A stretch of 64,000 bases of DNA, from NCBI RefSeq assembly GCF_947495675.1, contig NZ_CANLZX010000009.1, forward strand, positions 83,757 to 147,756, read 5' to 3'. The notes under the pieces are model-generated. The model made no database searches, was not told where the DNA came from, and worked only from the letters and a program-made list of their open reading frames with translations. Origin of the DNA: an uncultured Algibacter sp. Lineage in GTDB: Bacteria > Bacteroidota > Bacteroidia > Flavobacteriales > Flavobacteriaceae. Below, one piece after another: positions 7,546-17,113 of this stretch. A program made the translations under genes and the position numbers. Positions within the stretch are counted from its first letter, which is position 1. The number at the start of each line of letters is the position of its first letter.

Positions 7546-9102
7546 ATGAATTCAATATTAGAAATATTAATAAGCATTACTTGGTGGGGATGGATTTTAA
7601 TTGCTTTAGCTTTTGTTGCTATACGCGATATCTTTGTGCAAAAATCTCATACCATTAGCCATAATTTCCCTATTGTAGGACATTTGCGTTATTGGCTTGA
7701 AAGTATTGGACCAGAAATGCGCCAATATTTTGTAGCAAACAATAGAGAAGAATTACCGTTTAATAGAATTGAACGTGGGTGGATTTATGCATCTGCAAAA
7801 AAGGAGAATAATTACGAAGGTTTTGGTACAGATAGAGATATTTATGAGCATCAGCATATTTTTATTAATAATGCTATGATGCCCTTTAAGCTACCAGAAA
7901 ACCATCCTAATAAAATTGATAAAACTTTTTTGCCATGTGCCAAAGTTATGGGCGAATTTAATAAACGAAAAAGGCCGTATCGTCCAGCTTCTATAATAAA
8001 TGTATCTGCTATGAGTTTTGGTTCGCTTTCTGCAAAAGCAGTAGAATCATTAAACAAAGGGGTAAAAATAGCTGATGCTTACCATAATACGGGCGAAGGT
8101 GGTTTATCACCATATCACAGCAATGGTGGAGATGTGGTGTTTCATTTTGGAACTGGTTATTTTGGTGTTCGTGCAGAAGATGGTGGCTTTTCTATGGAAA
8201 AAATGGTGGAACTTGTAAACAAAAATCCATTTATACGCGCTATAGAAGTGAAATTATCACAAGGTGCTAAACCAGGAAAAGGAGGCGTATTACCAGGAGC
8301 AAAAATAACTAAAGAAATAGCCAGCATTAGAGGTGTTGAAGTTGGTAAAGATGTACTTTCACCTCCTAACCATAAAGCTTTTTCGAACGTACCCGAAATG
8401 GTAGATTTTATTGAAAAAATTGCTGAAGCTACAGGTTTACCAGTTGGCATTAAAGCCGCAATTGGTAAATTAGAACAATGGGAAGAGTTAGCAAACATCA
8501 TGAAAAAAACAGGTAAAGGTCCCGATTTTATAACTGTTGATGGCGGTGAAGGCGGTACAGGAGCTGCTCCACCAAGTTTTGCAGATCATGTTTCATTACC
8601 CTGGGTGTATGGTTTTAGTGATTTATACAAATTATTTAAAGATAAAGATTTATCTGAGCGCATTGTATTTATAGGAAGTGGCAAACTTGGCTTTCCTGCG
8701 AAAGCAGCTATGGCCTTTGCCATGGGGGCAGATTGCATTAATGTTGCCCGAGAAGCTATGATGAGTATTGGCTGTATACAAGCTCAAATATGTCATACTA
8801 ACCGTTGTCCTGCTGGAATTGCTACACAAAAAAAATGGACTCAAAATGGTATTAATGTGCCATTAAAATCTGAACGTTTAGCCCAATATTTTAAAACATT
8901 TAGAAAAGAACTTATTGAAATTACACATGCGGCAGGATACGAACACCCATGCGAATTTAAAATGAGTGATATTGAAATAAATGTTGACGACCACAACCTT
9001 TCAAAAGAACTTAACCGAACATATATGTATGAGAAAACAACTGTGCCATTTAAAGGCGTTCAACATTTAAAAGACTGTATGCATTTAGGAGGCTCAAAGT
9101 AA
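7546..9102 (+). CDS. Membrane-anchored FMN-binding glutamate synthase-like protein
   Basis: I take the ATG at 7546 (518 aa) rather than a TTG ten codons earlier. An N-terminal transmembrane helix (about 3-25, WWGWILIALAFVAI) precedes a GltB-type FMN/TIM-barrel domain. Visible landmarks are EGGLSPYHSNGGDVVFHFGTG, VKLSQGAKPGKGG, ITVDGGEGGTGAAP and GADCINVAREAMM. The cysteine cluster C-x5-C-x4-C (CIQAQICHTNRC) matches the 3Fe-4S ligands of glutamate synthase. There is no glutaminase domain, so the true substrate is uncertain; this stand-alone type is widespread and poorly characterised. The start is divergent from uvrD. Confidence 0.88.
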   Translation: MNSILEILISITWWGWILIALAFVAIRDIFVQKSHTISHNFPIVGHLRYWLESIGPEMRQYFVANNREELPFNRIERGWIYASAKKENNYEGFGTDRDIYEHQHIFINNAMMPFKLPENHPNKIDKTFLPCAKVMGEFNKRKRPYRPASIINVSAMSFGSLSAKAVESLNKGVKIADAYHNTGEGGLSPYHSNGGDVVFHFGTGYFGVRAEDGGFSMEKMVELVNKNPFIRAIEVKLSQGAKPGKGGVLPGAKITKEIASIRGVEVGKDVLSPPNHKAFSNVPEMVDFIEKIAEATGLPVGIKAAIGKLEQWEELANIMKKTGKGPDFITVDGGEGGTGAAPPSFADHVSLPWVYGFSDLYKLFKDKDLSERIVFIGSGKLGFPAKAAMAFAMGADCINVAREAMMSIGCIQAQICHTNRCPAGIATQKKWTQNGINVPLKSERLAQYFKTFRKELIEITHAAGYEHPCEFKMSDIEINVDDHNLSKELNRTYMYEKTTVPFKGVQHLKDCMHLGGSK

Positions 9103-9278
9103 AATAATATAGTTAATTAGCTTTTTTTACCCTCAAACTAAGGTGCAGGCTACCCTCAAATAACCTATTTAAGCCCAAGCAGCTTTTCAATGTAAATGTT
9201 ATTAGCCAATCTAACTCAATAAATAATTTTTGTACAATAAACACAAACAACTTATGTTTGTAATTAAATTATCTTTTT

Positions 9279-9800
9279 ATGGAAATTAGCCGAATTATAG
9301 ATCTTTTTTTATTTGCAATACCTTCTCTTATTGTTGGATTAATAGCGTATCACTTTTTTAAAGAACACACCAAAAACGAAGATGGACGTAGACGCTTTTT
9401 ATTAAAAAAAGACATGCAAGTAAATGCTATGCCATTACGCTTGCAAGCCTATGAGCGCATGGCTCTTTTCTTAGAACGTGTTTCACCATCAAAACTACTT
9501 ATTAGAGTGTCGCCAACATCATCAAATAAAGAAGATTACGAGTCTTTACTTATACAAAGTATTGAACAGGAATTTGAGCATAATTTATCGCAGCAAATAT
9601 ACATTAGTGACAAATGTTGGAGCATTGTTACTACAGCTAAAAATGCAACTATTCAACTTATAAGAAAAGCAAGTATGCTTGAAAAAACAGACACCGCAAA
9701 TAAGCTAAGAGAAGTTGTTTTAACAGAAATGATGGAACGCCGTTCACCAAGTGATGCTGCGCTTTCTTTTATTAAAGAAGAAGTATCAGAGCTGTGGTAA
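9279..9800 (+). CDS. Conserved hypothetical membrane-anchored protein
   Basis: The protein has 173 residues. An N-terminal transmembrane helix (about 8-27, IDLFLFAIPSLIVGLIAYHF) is followed by a soluble mostly helical region with RLQAYERMALFLERVSP and a tail with EVVLTEMMERRSP. This composition recurs in Flavobacteriaceae as an uncharacterised family (I recall it as DUF7935, not verified). No catalytic motif is visible. It lies downstream of the FMN protein after 176 bp and overlaps the end of the convergent patatin gene by 15 bp. A 6-bp inverted repeat (acaaac/gtttgt, 9242-9260) and a 10-bp direct repeat (taccctcaaa at 9128 and 9151) lie in its leader. Confidence 0.75.
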   Translation: MEISRIIDLFLFAIPSLIVGLIAYHFFKEHTKNEDGRRRFLLKKDMQVNAMPLRLQAYERMALFLERVSPSKLLIRVSPTSSNKEDYESLLIQSIEQEFEHNLSQQIYISDKCWSIVTTAKNATIQLIRKASMLEKTDTANKLREVVLTEMMERRSPSDAALSFIKEEVSELW

Positions 9801-10712
9801 ATCTTTTTCACGCAACTCGTTAGATCGTGCTTTCTCGCACTTTTGTTTTGCATAATAATACCCTTGTTGCCACCAAACTGTCATTAATTTTTTGTTAAAC
9901 ACCAAAGAGTTTTCTGTAAGTTTTGCCGGTGTATAATATAAATTTAGTTTTACGTCTTTATTTTTTGCAGCTAACTTCCCAATCAAAATATCGCTTCGTT
10001 CTACTTGATCTAAAAGATGCCCAAACAAATTAAGCATTAAAGAAAAAGGGTTTTTACCAAGCACTTTATTGTATTGCATACTTTCAGACTCTAAAATAAT
10101 GGCGTCAATTTCCGTTGCACCACGCAAAATAGCTTCTCGAATAGGTACAACACAGCCAAAAGCACCATCGGCATATTCAAATCCATCCTTTTTAACTAAA
10201 GACATAAATGGTATATAATTACAAGAAACCCATATCCAGTCACAAAATTCATCATAACTAAAATCCTTTATAGACTTATATTCAACAATGTTTTTAGACA
10301 AATTAGAAACCGTAACAACTACATCATCTTTCGTGTCTCTTACCTCTAAATACTCTTCGTAAGTAAAATGCTTTTTTAGGTATCGGCGTAATGCTTTACT
10401 CTCCCCAAATGTTCTCTTCCGTTTTATAAACTGCCATAATGAGTTTAAAAAATCTATTGTAACATATTCCCTATCTCCTTTTTTTCGGACAACAAAAGGA
10501 TTCACACTAAATATATTGTTTTGATTAACATTAGTAAACACTTTGTGTATTTTATCAATCTTACCAGCAGCTAAATGCGGAATTAACAAACTACCTGTAG
10601 ACGTACCTAAATACATATGATAATCCCTACCTTCTTCCTTTATTAAATACTCTGCAACTCCACCAGCATATGCCCCTTTGCTTCCTCCTCCAGAAATTAC
10701 TAATGCTTTCAT
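9786..10712 (-). CDS. Patatin-like phospholipase
   Basis: The 308-residue protein begins directly with the patatin glycine loop SGGGSKGAYAGG (7-18), the oxyanion hole. The nucleophile elbow is GTSTG with Ser38, and the catalytic aspartate is in DGAFG (Asp182), giving the Ser-Asp dyad of bacterial lipid acyl hydrolases. There is no signal peptide or barrel, so it appears cytosolic or membrane-peripheral. It probably hydrolyses acyl esters of phospholipids; the lipid is unknown. It ends inside the last codons of the convergent small membrane protein gene. The 270 bp upstream (10713-10982) are very AT-rich with no feature I can support. Confidence 0.9.
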   Translation of the reverse strand: MKALVISGGGSKGAYAGGVAEYLIKEEGRDYHMYLGTSTGSLLIPHLAAGKIDKIHKVFTNVNQNNIFSVNPFVVRKKGDREYVTIDFLNSLWQFIKRKRTFGESKALRRYLKKHFTYEEYLEVRDTKDDVVVTVSNLSKNIVEYKSIKDFSYDEFCDWIWVSCNYIPFMSLVKKDGFEYADGAFGCVVPIREAILRGATEIDAIILESESMQYNKVLGKNPFSLMLNLFGHLLDQVERSDILIGKLAAKNKDVKLNLYYTPAKLTENSLVFNKKLMTVWWQQGYYYAKQKCEKARSNELREKDLPQL

Positions 10713-10982
10713 AAATTAATTTTCTATCTAACTAAATTCTTGATTTTAAATTTAATAAAATTATAATCGTATTGCCTTTGTTTTGTCAATTTATCTTTAA
10801 TTAAACACTTTAAATTTTAATTTTCTCAAAATATTACTTCCTCTAATCATATTTATCTAAACATTAAATATAATTAATTAGCTTATTTTAAATAACGTGT
10901 AATATAAAAATTTAAATACACCTATTACAACCTCCATAATTAAATCATATCCTAACAAAACTATGCTTATTATCAATTTAGT

Positions 10983-12929
10983 CTAGTCTAATAGTGACTT
11001 TGCAAACTTCTTAAATCGCCAGTTATGGTGCTTCGTAGCTTGTTTTAAATTCTCTTTACAAGTATCATTACAAGCTTGTATTAAGGTTAAGTATTGAAAC
11101 GCATTTTGACGTGCCTCAAAACCAAATTTAGGACTTGTATAGTTAGTTAACTCTTCAAAATATTGCGTTTTATTATCTGTGTTATAATCATCTGTAATTA
11201 ACACTAATGCTAACCAAAGCATTCTAACATTTTTATCACCAAACCCTTGAATTCCTTTTGTTTTATCTAAATATTTATGACGTTCTTGCGGAAAGTTTTT
11301 CCATAAATTAAATAAAGCTGTTTCTATAGTCACATAAGAGGCGTCATCAAGAAGCGATTCGTATGTTGTTTTTAATTCTGACGGGATTTTAGAAACGTTT
11401 CTAGCAATAGCTTGTCGCACTTTTAAACTATTTTTAAAATCTTCCTTTTTTAAATGATTAGGAATTTGAGAAACCACTTTAATTTTTGCTTCATCTGATA
11501 CTCCCGATCCTAAATAATCACTACATTTTGAGGTATAAACTTCGCAATCAACCATTAAATACTCTTGAATAAATGTTGATTTTTTCAAACTCACTAAAGC
11601 ATCATCATAATTAAAAACCTTATTATTAAGCCATAATTCTACAAATTCACTCAAATCTAACCCACTCGCCTTTTCAATTTCAGCAATAAAATTTTGAGTT
11701 TCAACATTTTTAAATTCATACTTTATTAAATAAGATTTTACTGCCTTTTTAAAAGCCTTATCCCCTACTAGTTCTCGAAGTAAATGTAAAACCCATGCAC
11801 CTTTTTTATAAAATGTTGTACTACTAGATTTAGGGTTTAGTAACGATGTACCTCCGCCAGCCATATCTTGTTCTAATAACTCTTGAGCATATTCATATAA
11901 TCTCCAATAGTAATAATCGTCTCCAAATATATCACGTTCGGCTAAAAGCGCATAGTAAGTTGCAAAACCTTCTTGCAACCAATGGTGCGTCCCCGAAGTT
12001 TCGGTTACTAAATCACCAAACCATTGGTGTGCTAATTCATGTGCATTTACATTTACATAGTTTTTATCTGCAAACGCAACAGAATCTATCACAAAACTAT
12101 CGGCAAAAATAGTTGTACTTGTATTTTCCATACCTGCGTATAAAAAGTCTTTAACAGGTACTTGTTTGTAGTTTTGCCAAGGATATGACACTCCAATTTC
12201 TTCTTCAAGAAAATCGAACATCTGCTTTGAATAACGATACGTTGGTTCAACTTTTAGTGAATCTTCAGGATAATAATACATTTCTAAAGAAATTCCACTT
12301 TTTGAATATTCTACCTTTTTATCATACTTACCAATAACCAAAGCTACCAAATAGCTAGCCATAGGTTTTTGCATATCAAATTCCCATAAATTATAAGTTG
12401 GCGTTTCTCTTTTAGAAATCATTTTTCCGTTAGAAATAACTTGATAGCCTTTTGGAGCTACACAACTTATATCAAACTCAATTTTATCATTCATATCATC
12501 AATAGATGGCAACCAATGGCTTGTGTACTTTCCTTGACCTTGAGTCCAAATTTGATTACGAGAATCATTATCCCAACCTATAAAATACATGGCTTGCTTA
12601 GGTGAAGCAAAAAAGAGAAAACTAAGTTTATAAGATGTTAAAGCTTTAAATTTATTATAAATAATTAGTTTTTTGCCATCATTTTTATATTCAACAGAAG
12701 TTTCATTTAATGCAACATTTAAAAACTTCATATTAACAGCATCCAAATAAACAGAATCTGTTTTTTTAAGAATATTGAATTTAATTTCATATGAATTAAA
12801 AACCGTACTATCTACTTTCATTTGATTGAAAGACAACACACTTTTTACTTCTTTAAAATCAACATAATCTGTTTGTTGTGCCAACAGAAGATTTGCACAA
12901 AAACATAAAAATATAAAGAATCGATTCAT
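10983..12929 (-). CDS. M1-family aminopeptidase, secreted
   Basis: This 648-residue protein has a signal peptide ending near LLLAQ. An N-terminal beta-sandwich (about 20-200) is followed by the M1 catalytic domain with the exopeptidase motif AGMEN (265-269, variant of GAMEN), zinc site HELAH (297-301) plus Glu320 in HWLQEGFA, and a helical C-terminal region with LRELVGDKAFKKAV and ETQNFIAEIEKASG. All catalytic ligands are present, so it should be an active periplasmic or surface metallo-aminopeptidase. It is the active counterpart of the degenerate protein at 47586. It shares orientation with the downstream PHP-ACT gene's strand but has its own 44-bp upstream gap. Confidence 0.92.
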   Translation of the reverse strand: MNRFFIFLCFCANLLLAQQTDYVDFKEVKSVLSFNQMKVDSTVFNSYEIKFNILKKTDSVYLDAVNMKFLNVALNETSVEYKNDGKKLIIYNKFKALTSYKLSFLFFASPKQAMYFIGWDNDSRNQIWTQGQGKYTSHWLPSIDDMNDKIEFDISCVAPKGYQVISNGKMISKRETPTYNLWEFDMQKPMASYLVALVIGKYDKKVEYSKSGISLEMYYYPEDSLKVEPTYRYSKQMFDFLEEEIGVSYPWQNYKQVPVKDFLYAGMENTSTTIFADSFVIDSVAFADKNYVNVNAHELAHQWFGDLVTETSGTHHWLQEGFATYYALLAERDIFGDDYYYWRLYEYAQELLEQDMAGGGTSLLNPKSSSTTFYKKGAWVLHLLRELVGDKAFKKAVKSYLIKYEFKNVETQNFIAEIEKASGLDLSEFVELWLNNKVFNYDDALVSLKKSTFIQEYLMVDCEVYTSKCSDYLGSGVSDEAKIKVVSQIPNHLKKEDFKNSLKVRQAIARNVSKIPSELKTTYESLLDDASYVTIETALFNLWKNFPQERHKYLDKTKGIQGFGDKNVRMLWLALVLITDDYNTDNKTQYFEELTNYTSPKFGFEARQNAFQYLTLIQACNDTCKENLKQATKHHNWRFKKFAKSLLD

Positions 12930-12973
12930 GATTTTAAATATAACAAAGATTACTCCAAATGAGATAATATTTG

Positions 12974-14662
12974 TTAAAAACTATGAAACTCAATTAAATT
13001 AGCTTCGTAATACTGATCTCCTAATTTTGATAATAAATTTCTAATTATATTACTATCACCATCAATTGCTAGTGCCGAATACCCTACATCATTCAATTTA
13101 CCTAAGCGCAAATCTTTAATATTTATATTTCTTGATGCTAAAGCAGATAATAATATTAACAACACCCCAGGAGCATTATGATGTTTTGTTAAAATAACCT
13201 TATCGCTTAATGCTAAGTTTAATTTTACACCATCCATTTCAAGCAAATACACACCTTCACTATAATAGTTTGGCATTGCTGCATTTTCTTGGTACACTAA
13301 CTCTTTAAAAAGTCCTGTATCAGTTCCTTTAGTGAAGTCTATAGCACTTTGAACTTTTCCATTTTTATTATCAATAGATAAGAAAGCTACAGCAGTTCCA
13401 TCTTTATTAGATTTTAATCGTGCAGTTTCCACATTAATTCCTTCTGAAGCTAGCGTATTAAATAACGAAGAAATAACCCCAGGTTTATCTAAGTGATTAG
13501 AAAATAATCCATTAACAATTTTTTGTGTGTTTTTAGGAATTTCGTTAGTAACCGTTATTGATTTACCCCATTTACGGATTCTAATAGCGTTATAATCACC
13601 CATTCCGGTAGCACTTCTATATAAATCCACAAATTCAGAAAAAGAACCACCAAATGAGAAATCTGGAATAATTCGCCTTTGATTATCATCTAATCGTTGG
13701 TTTAATAACTCTATACCTTTATTTAAAACGGTGTATTTCACTTTTAATTCGTGGTCATCATATATAGTACGATTCTCTGGAATTAACTTAGAAAAACTCA
13801 CATAACTTTCGTAACCCGCTTCTTGAATATACTCTAAACTTTCTTTATAATTTAAACCATAATAACGCACATGATGAGTATCTGTACCCACACATACAGG
13901 TATTTGAAGCTCGTTAGCACGTCTTAATATACTTTGAACTGGGTATACACCAACACCCTTAAACTTACCAGCCATGTTAACATCTAAAGATAAATTTCTA
14001 TCGGCAATAAGCTCTAAAAGCGTTCTAAATTTATTAGCTAACGGATGTGCACTAGTTTCAAAATTCACTAAAGCATCAGGCATTTCTATATTGAGTTTAG
14101 GCAAATCTATATGACCAATAATTTGAATCATATCACCAAAACATTCAATCATTTGAGTCATTTCATCAAAATATCCGCCCCAATAAGCCTCTAAACTCCC
14201 TCTTAACTTTAACAATTCTAAAGCTTCCTCTTTAGAACCATCATAGGGTAACCCTTCGGGCGCAAAGTGCACAGAACCTATTACATAATCTGCATCTTCT
14301 GCTTGAAAAATCTTTGATCTACTCCATTGTAAACCAATATCTGGTCCCATCCACTCTAACTCTACACCGTATTTTATATTTATTTGTCCGTCATATTTCT
14401 CACGAAGGTCTGCAATACGTTTTGGGTAATTTAAATAGGATTTATTGCCTCGAATAAACTTTACATTTGTATCTCTTTCTGCTGTATAACGAAAATTTGT
14501 GAGTCGTGGCGAATGAATTATGAATGTAATACTCGGGTTGCCTGCCTCTATAGCTTTATCAACTATATCTTCTAATTTATCAATACCATGTTTAACATGA
14601 TCTTGCTCCGTTCCTGCATGGATACCATGTGTTTCCCAAATAAATTCGTTGAGTTTTCTCAT
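12974..14662 (-). CDS. PHP-domain phosphoesterase fused to two ACT domains
   Basis: The start is ATG at 14662; an in-frame TTG one codon earlier is less likely. The 562 residues begin with a PHP domain (about 1-290): ETHGIHAG near the start, IKYGVELEWMG, IGSVHF, IIGHIDLPK and VGTDTHH are the metal-binding segments of histidinol-phosphatase-type enzymes. After a linker, two ACT-like modules follow (about 385-465 and 485-562): DKPGVISSLFNTLASEGINV and HHNAPGVLLILLSALASRNI have the DxPG-type signature of SerA-like ACT domains. ACT domains bind amino acids, so this is likely an amino-acid-regulated phosphatase. Substrate not assigned: histidinol phosphate or phosphoserine are the natural guesses. 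Confidence 0.82.
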   Translation of the reverse strand: MRKLNEFIWETHGIHAGTEQDHVKHGIDKLEDIVDKAIEAGNPSITFIIHSPRLTNFRYTAERDTNVKFIRGNKSYLNYPKRIADLREKYDGQINIKYGVELEWMGPDIGLQWSRSKIFQAEDADYVIGSVHFAPEGLPYDGSKEEALELLKLRGSLEAYWGGYFDEMTQMIECFGDMIQIIGHIDLPKLNIEMPDALVNFETSAHPLANKFRTLLELIADRNLSLDVNMAGKFKGVGVYPVQSILRRANELQIPVCVGTDTHHVRYYGLNYKESLEYIQEAGYESYVSFSKLIPENRTIYDDHELKVKYTVLNKGIELLNQRLDDNQRRIIPDFSFGGSFSEFVDLYRSATGMGDYNAIRIRKWGKSITVTNEIPKNTQKIVNGLFSNHLDKPGVISSLFNTLASEGINVETARLKSNKDGTAVAFLSIDNKNGKVQSAIDFTKGTDTGLFKELVYQENAAMPNYYSEGVYLLEMDGVKLNLALSDKVILTKHHNAPGVLLILLSALASRNINIKDLRLGKLNDVGYSALAIDGDSNIIRNLLSKLGDQYYEANLIEFHSF

Positions 14663-14855
14663 CAATCCCTATACCTTTAATTAACTTTTAAGAATATCAA
14701 ATTTAACCATTGAAATATAATTATTGACTATATTTTAATTTTTTAAACAATTTTTAAAAAGTAAACTCATATACCTATAAAAATCTGCTAAAATCAACTT
14801 GATATTAAGAATTTAATAAGTCTTTTTTTTAATTGAAATTCTTAATTTCGCTTCT

Positions 14856-16958
14856 ATGTCTGTAAACCTACAAACTCCAATAGATTATTTAAAAGGCGTT
14901 GGTCCAAATCGTGCCGATTTGCTACGTAAGGAGTTGGGTATACACACCTATCAAGACTTAATCAACTTATTTCCAAACAGATATATTGACAGAACACAGT
15001 ATTACAAAATAAATCAATTACAACGTAACAACGCCGATGTACAAGTTATTGGTAAGATAACTGGGTTTAAAGAGGTAGCTCAAAAACGTGGAAAAAGGCT
15101 AGTAGGTACGTTTCAAGATGAAACTGGCACCATGGAATTAGTTTGGTTTAGGGGTCAAAAATGGATTAAAGAGAGCTTAAAACTAAATAAAACCTATGTT
15201 GCGTTTGGGAAAACAAATTGGTTTAGTGGTAAATTTAATATGGCTCATCCAGAATTGGAATTACAGGAAGAGCATGATAAAAATTTACGTTCTGCCATGC
15301 AACCTGTTTACCCTTCAACAGAAAAATTAAACAATAAGGGCATTACAAATCGTGTGATTAACAAAATCATGCAACAATTATTTATTGAAACTAACGGGAA
15401 ATTCAACGAAACGTTATCAGATAATTTACGTTCAGAATTAAAATTAATCAATAAACAATCGGCACTTTTTAATGTGCATTTTCCCAAGAATCAAGAGCTA
15501 CTTTCAAGAGCTCAATTTCGATTAAAATTTGAAGAGCTATTTTATATTCAACTACAATTAATCATTAAAAATTTAATTCATAAATCGAAAATTAAAGGTT
15601 TCCCTTTTGATCAAGTTGGCACATTTTTCAACACCTTTTTTAAAGACCATTTACCATTCCAATTAACCAATGCACAAAAACGCGTTTTAAAAGAAATTAG
15701 AGCCGATTTAGGTAGTAATGCACAAATGAATAGACTTTTGCAAGGCGATGTTGGTTCTGGAAAGACAATTGTAGCGTTCATGTCAATACTCATCGCGCTT
15801 GACAATGGTTTTCAAGCCTGCTTAATGGCCCCTACTGAAATTTTGTCAGTTCAACACTATAATGGTTTACTTGAATGGTGTAATAAACTGAATATCAATA
15901 TAAAATTACTAACTGGTTCAACTAAAACTTCAGAAAGAAAAAAAATTCATGAATCTTTAGAAAATGGCGAATTACACATCTTAATTGGCACACACGCCCT
16001 TCTAGAAGACAAAGTAAAATTCAAAAATTTGGGGCTCGCCATAATAGATGAACAGCATCGATTTGGTGTAAAACAACGTTCTAAATTATGGAAGAAAAAC
16101 ACGCTTCCCCCTAATGTTTTAGTTATGACTGCAACACCAATTCCTAGAACATTAGCCATGTCTGTTTATGGTGATTTAGACATCTCTGTTATTGATGAAT
16201 TACCACCTGGTAGAAAGGCTATAAAAACGGTTCATAGATATGACAAAAACCGATTAAATGTTTTCAAATTTATTCGTGATGAAATTGATAAAGGACGACA
16301 AATTTATATCGTTTACCCTTTAATTCAAGAAAATGAAAAAATGGATTATAAAGATTTGATGGATGGTTATGAAAGTATCTCTAGAGATTTTCCGATGCCA
16401 AAATATCAAACCTCTATAGTGCACGGAAAAATGAAACCCGCAGACAAAGATTATGAGATGCAACGCTTTATTAAAGGTGAAACTCAAATTATGGTGGCTA
16501 CAACTGTTATAGAAGTTGGAGTAAATGTCCCTAATGCTTCTGTAATGATTATTGAAAGCGCAGAACGTTTTGGCTTATCGCAATTACACCAATTACGCGG
16601 CCGCGTTGGCCGTGGTGCAGAACAGAGTTATTGTATTTTAATGACGAGTCATAAATTAAGTACTAATAGTAAAACCCGCTTAGAAACTATGGTAAGAACC
16701 AATGATGGTTTTGAAATAGCCGAAGTAGATTTGCGATTGCGAGGCCCCGGAGATATTATGGGAACCCAGCAAAGTGGTGTTTTAAACTTAAAAATAGCAG
16801 ATATTATTAAGGATAACGATATTTTGCAATTAGCTAGACATCATGCAAAATCTGTTTTAAAAATAGATCCTTCACTTGCGCTTCCAGAAAATCAAGTATT
16901 TTTAAAAACGTACAAACAGCTTAGCAAGTTTAAAAACATTTGGAATTATATAAGTTAA
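14856..16958 (+). CDS. recG: ATP-dependent DNA helicase RecG
   Basis: This 700-residue protein matches full RecG. It has the N-terminal wedge/OB domain (about 1-160, with LKGVGPNRADLL and VIGKITGFKEV), Walker A GDVGSGKT near residue 298, MAPTEILS, DEQHRFGVKQR (about 396-406), MTATPIPRTLA, and the C-terminal ATTVIEVGVNVPNA and QLRGRVGRG motifs, ending with the TRG-like LRLRGPGDIMGTQQSG. RecG reverses stalled forks and processes branched DNA. The start follows a TAnnTTTG-like TAATTTCG box (14843-14850). Confidence 0.97.
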   Translation: MSVNLQTPIDYLKGVGPNRADLLRKELGIHTYQDLINLFPNRYIDRTQYYKINQLQRNNADVQVIGKITGFKEVAQKRGKRLVGTFQDETGTMELVWFRGQKWIKESLKLNKTYVAFGKTNWFSGKFNMAHPELELQEEHDKNLRSAMQPVYPSTEKLNNKGITNRVINKIMQQLFIETNGKFNETLSDNLRSELKLINKQSALFNVHFPKNQELLSRAQFRLKFEELFYIQLQLIIKNLIHKSKIKGFPFDQVGTFFNTFFKDHLPFQLTNAQKRVLKEIRADLGSNAQMNRLLQGDVGSGKTIVAFMSILIALDNGFQACLMAPTEILSVQHYNGLLEWCNKLNINIKLLTGSTKTSERKKIHESLENGELHILIGTHALLEDKVKFKNLGLAIIDEQHRFGVKQRSKLWKKNTLPPNVLVMTATPIPRTLAMSVYGDLDISVIDELPPGRKAIKTVHRYDKNRLNVFKFIRDEIDKGRQIYIVYPLIQENEKMDYKDLMDGYESISRDFPMPKYQTSIVHGKMKPADKDYEMQRFIKGETQIMVATTVIEVGVNVPNASVMIIESAERFGLSQLHQLRGRVGRGAEQSYCILMTSHKLSTNSKTRLETMVRTNDGFEIAEVDLRLRGPGDIMGTQQSGVLNLKIADIIKDNDILQLARHHAKSVLKIDPSLALPENQVFLKTYKQLSKFKNIWNYIS

Positions 16959-17056
16959 ACCTATTAACCATTGGCATACTTAATATCAAAGCAACACAAA
17001 ATTAATATAAAAAATACTTCAATTTTTATATTCTAGAATTACTAACTCTTTTTATT

Positions 17057-17064
17057 TACTTTAG
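17057..17064 (+). promoter_or_regulatory. Possible -7 promoter element of the DUF5060 gene
   Basis: TACTTTAG is one base from the Bacteroidetes -7 consensus TAnnTTTG and lies about 50 bp before the start of the DUF5060-type gene. No clear -33 element accompanies it. Confidence 0.35.
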
Positions 17065-17076
17065 TATTGTAAAATA

Positions 17077-17095
17077 ATAGTTATTCTATAACTAT
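17077..17095. promoter_or_regulatory. Palindrome in the leader of the DUF5060-type hydrolase gene
   Basis: A perfect 8-bp inverted repeat (atagttat, tct, ataactat) lies 18 bp before the start codon and just downstream of the candidate -7 box. The position fits a repressor operator or a leader hairpin. AT-rich chance occurrence cannot be excluded. Confidence 0.35.
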
Positions 17096-17113
17096 AGAAA
17101 AGGCATTTATTAA

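Noticed and set aside
9128..9160. 10-bp direct repeat taccctcaaa, 23 bp apart, in the leader of the 9279 gene
   Set aside because: Two short copies only, no partner elsewhere in the window and no link to a gene function.
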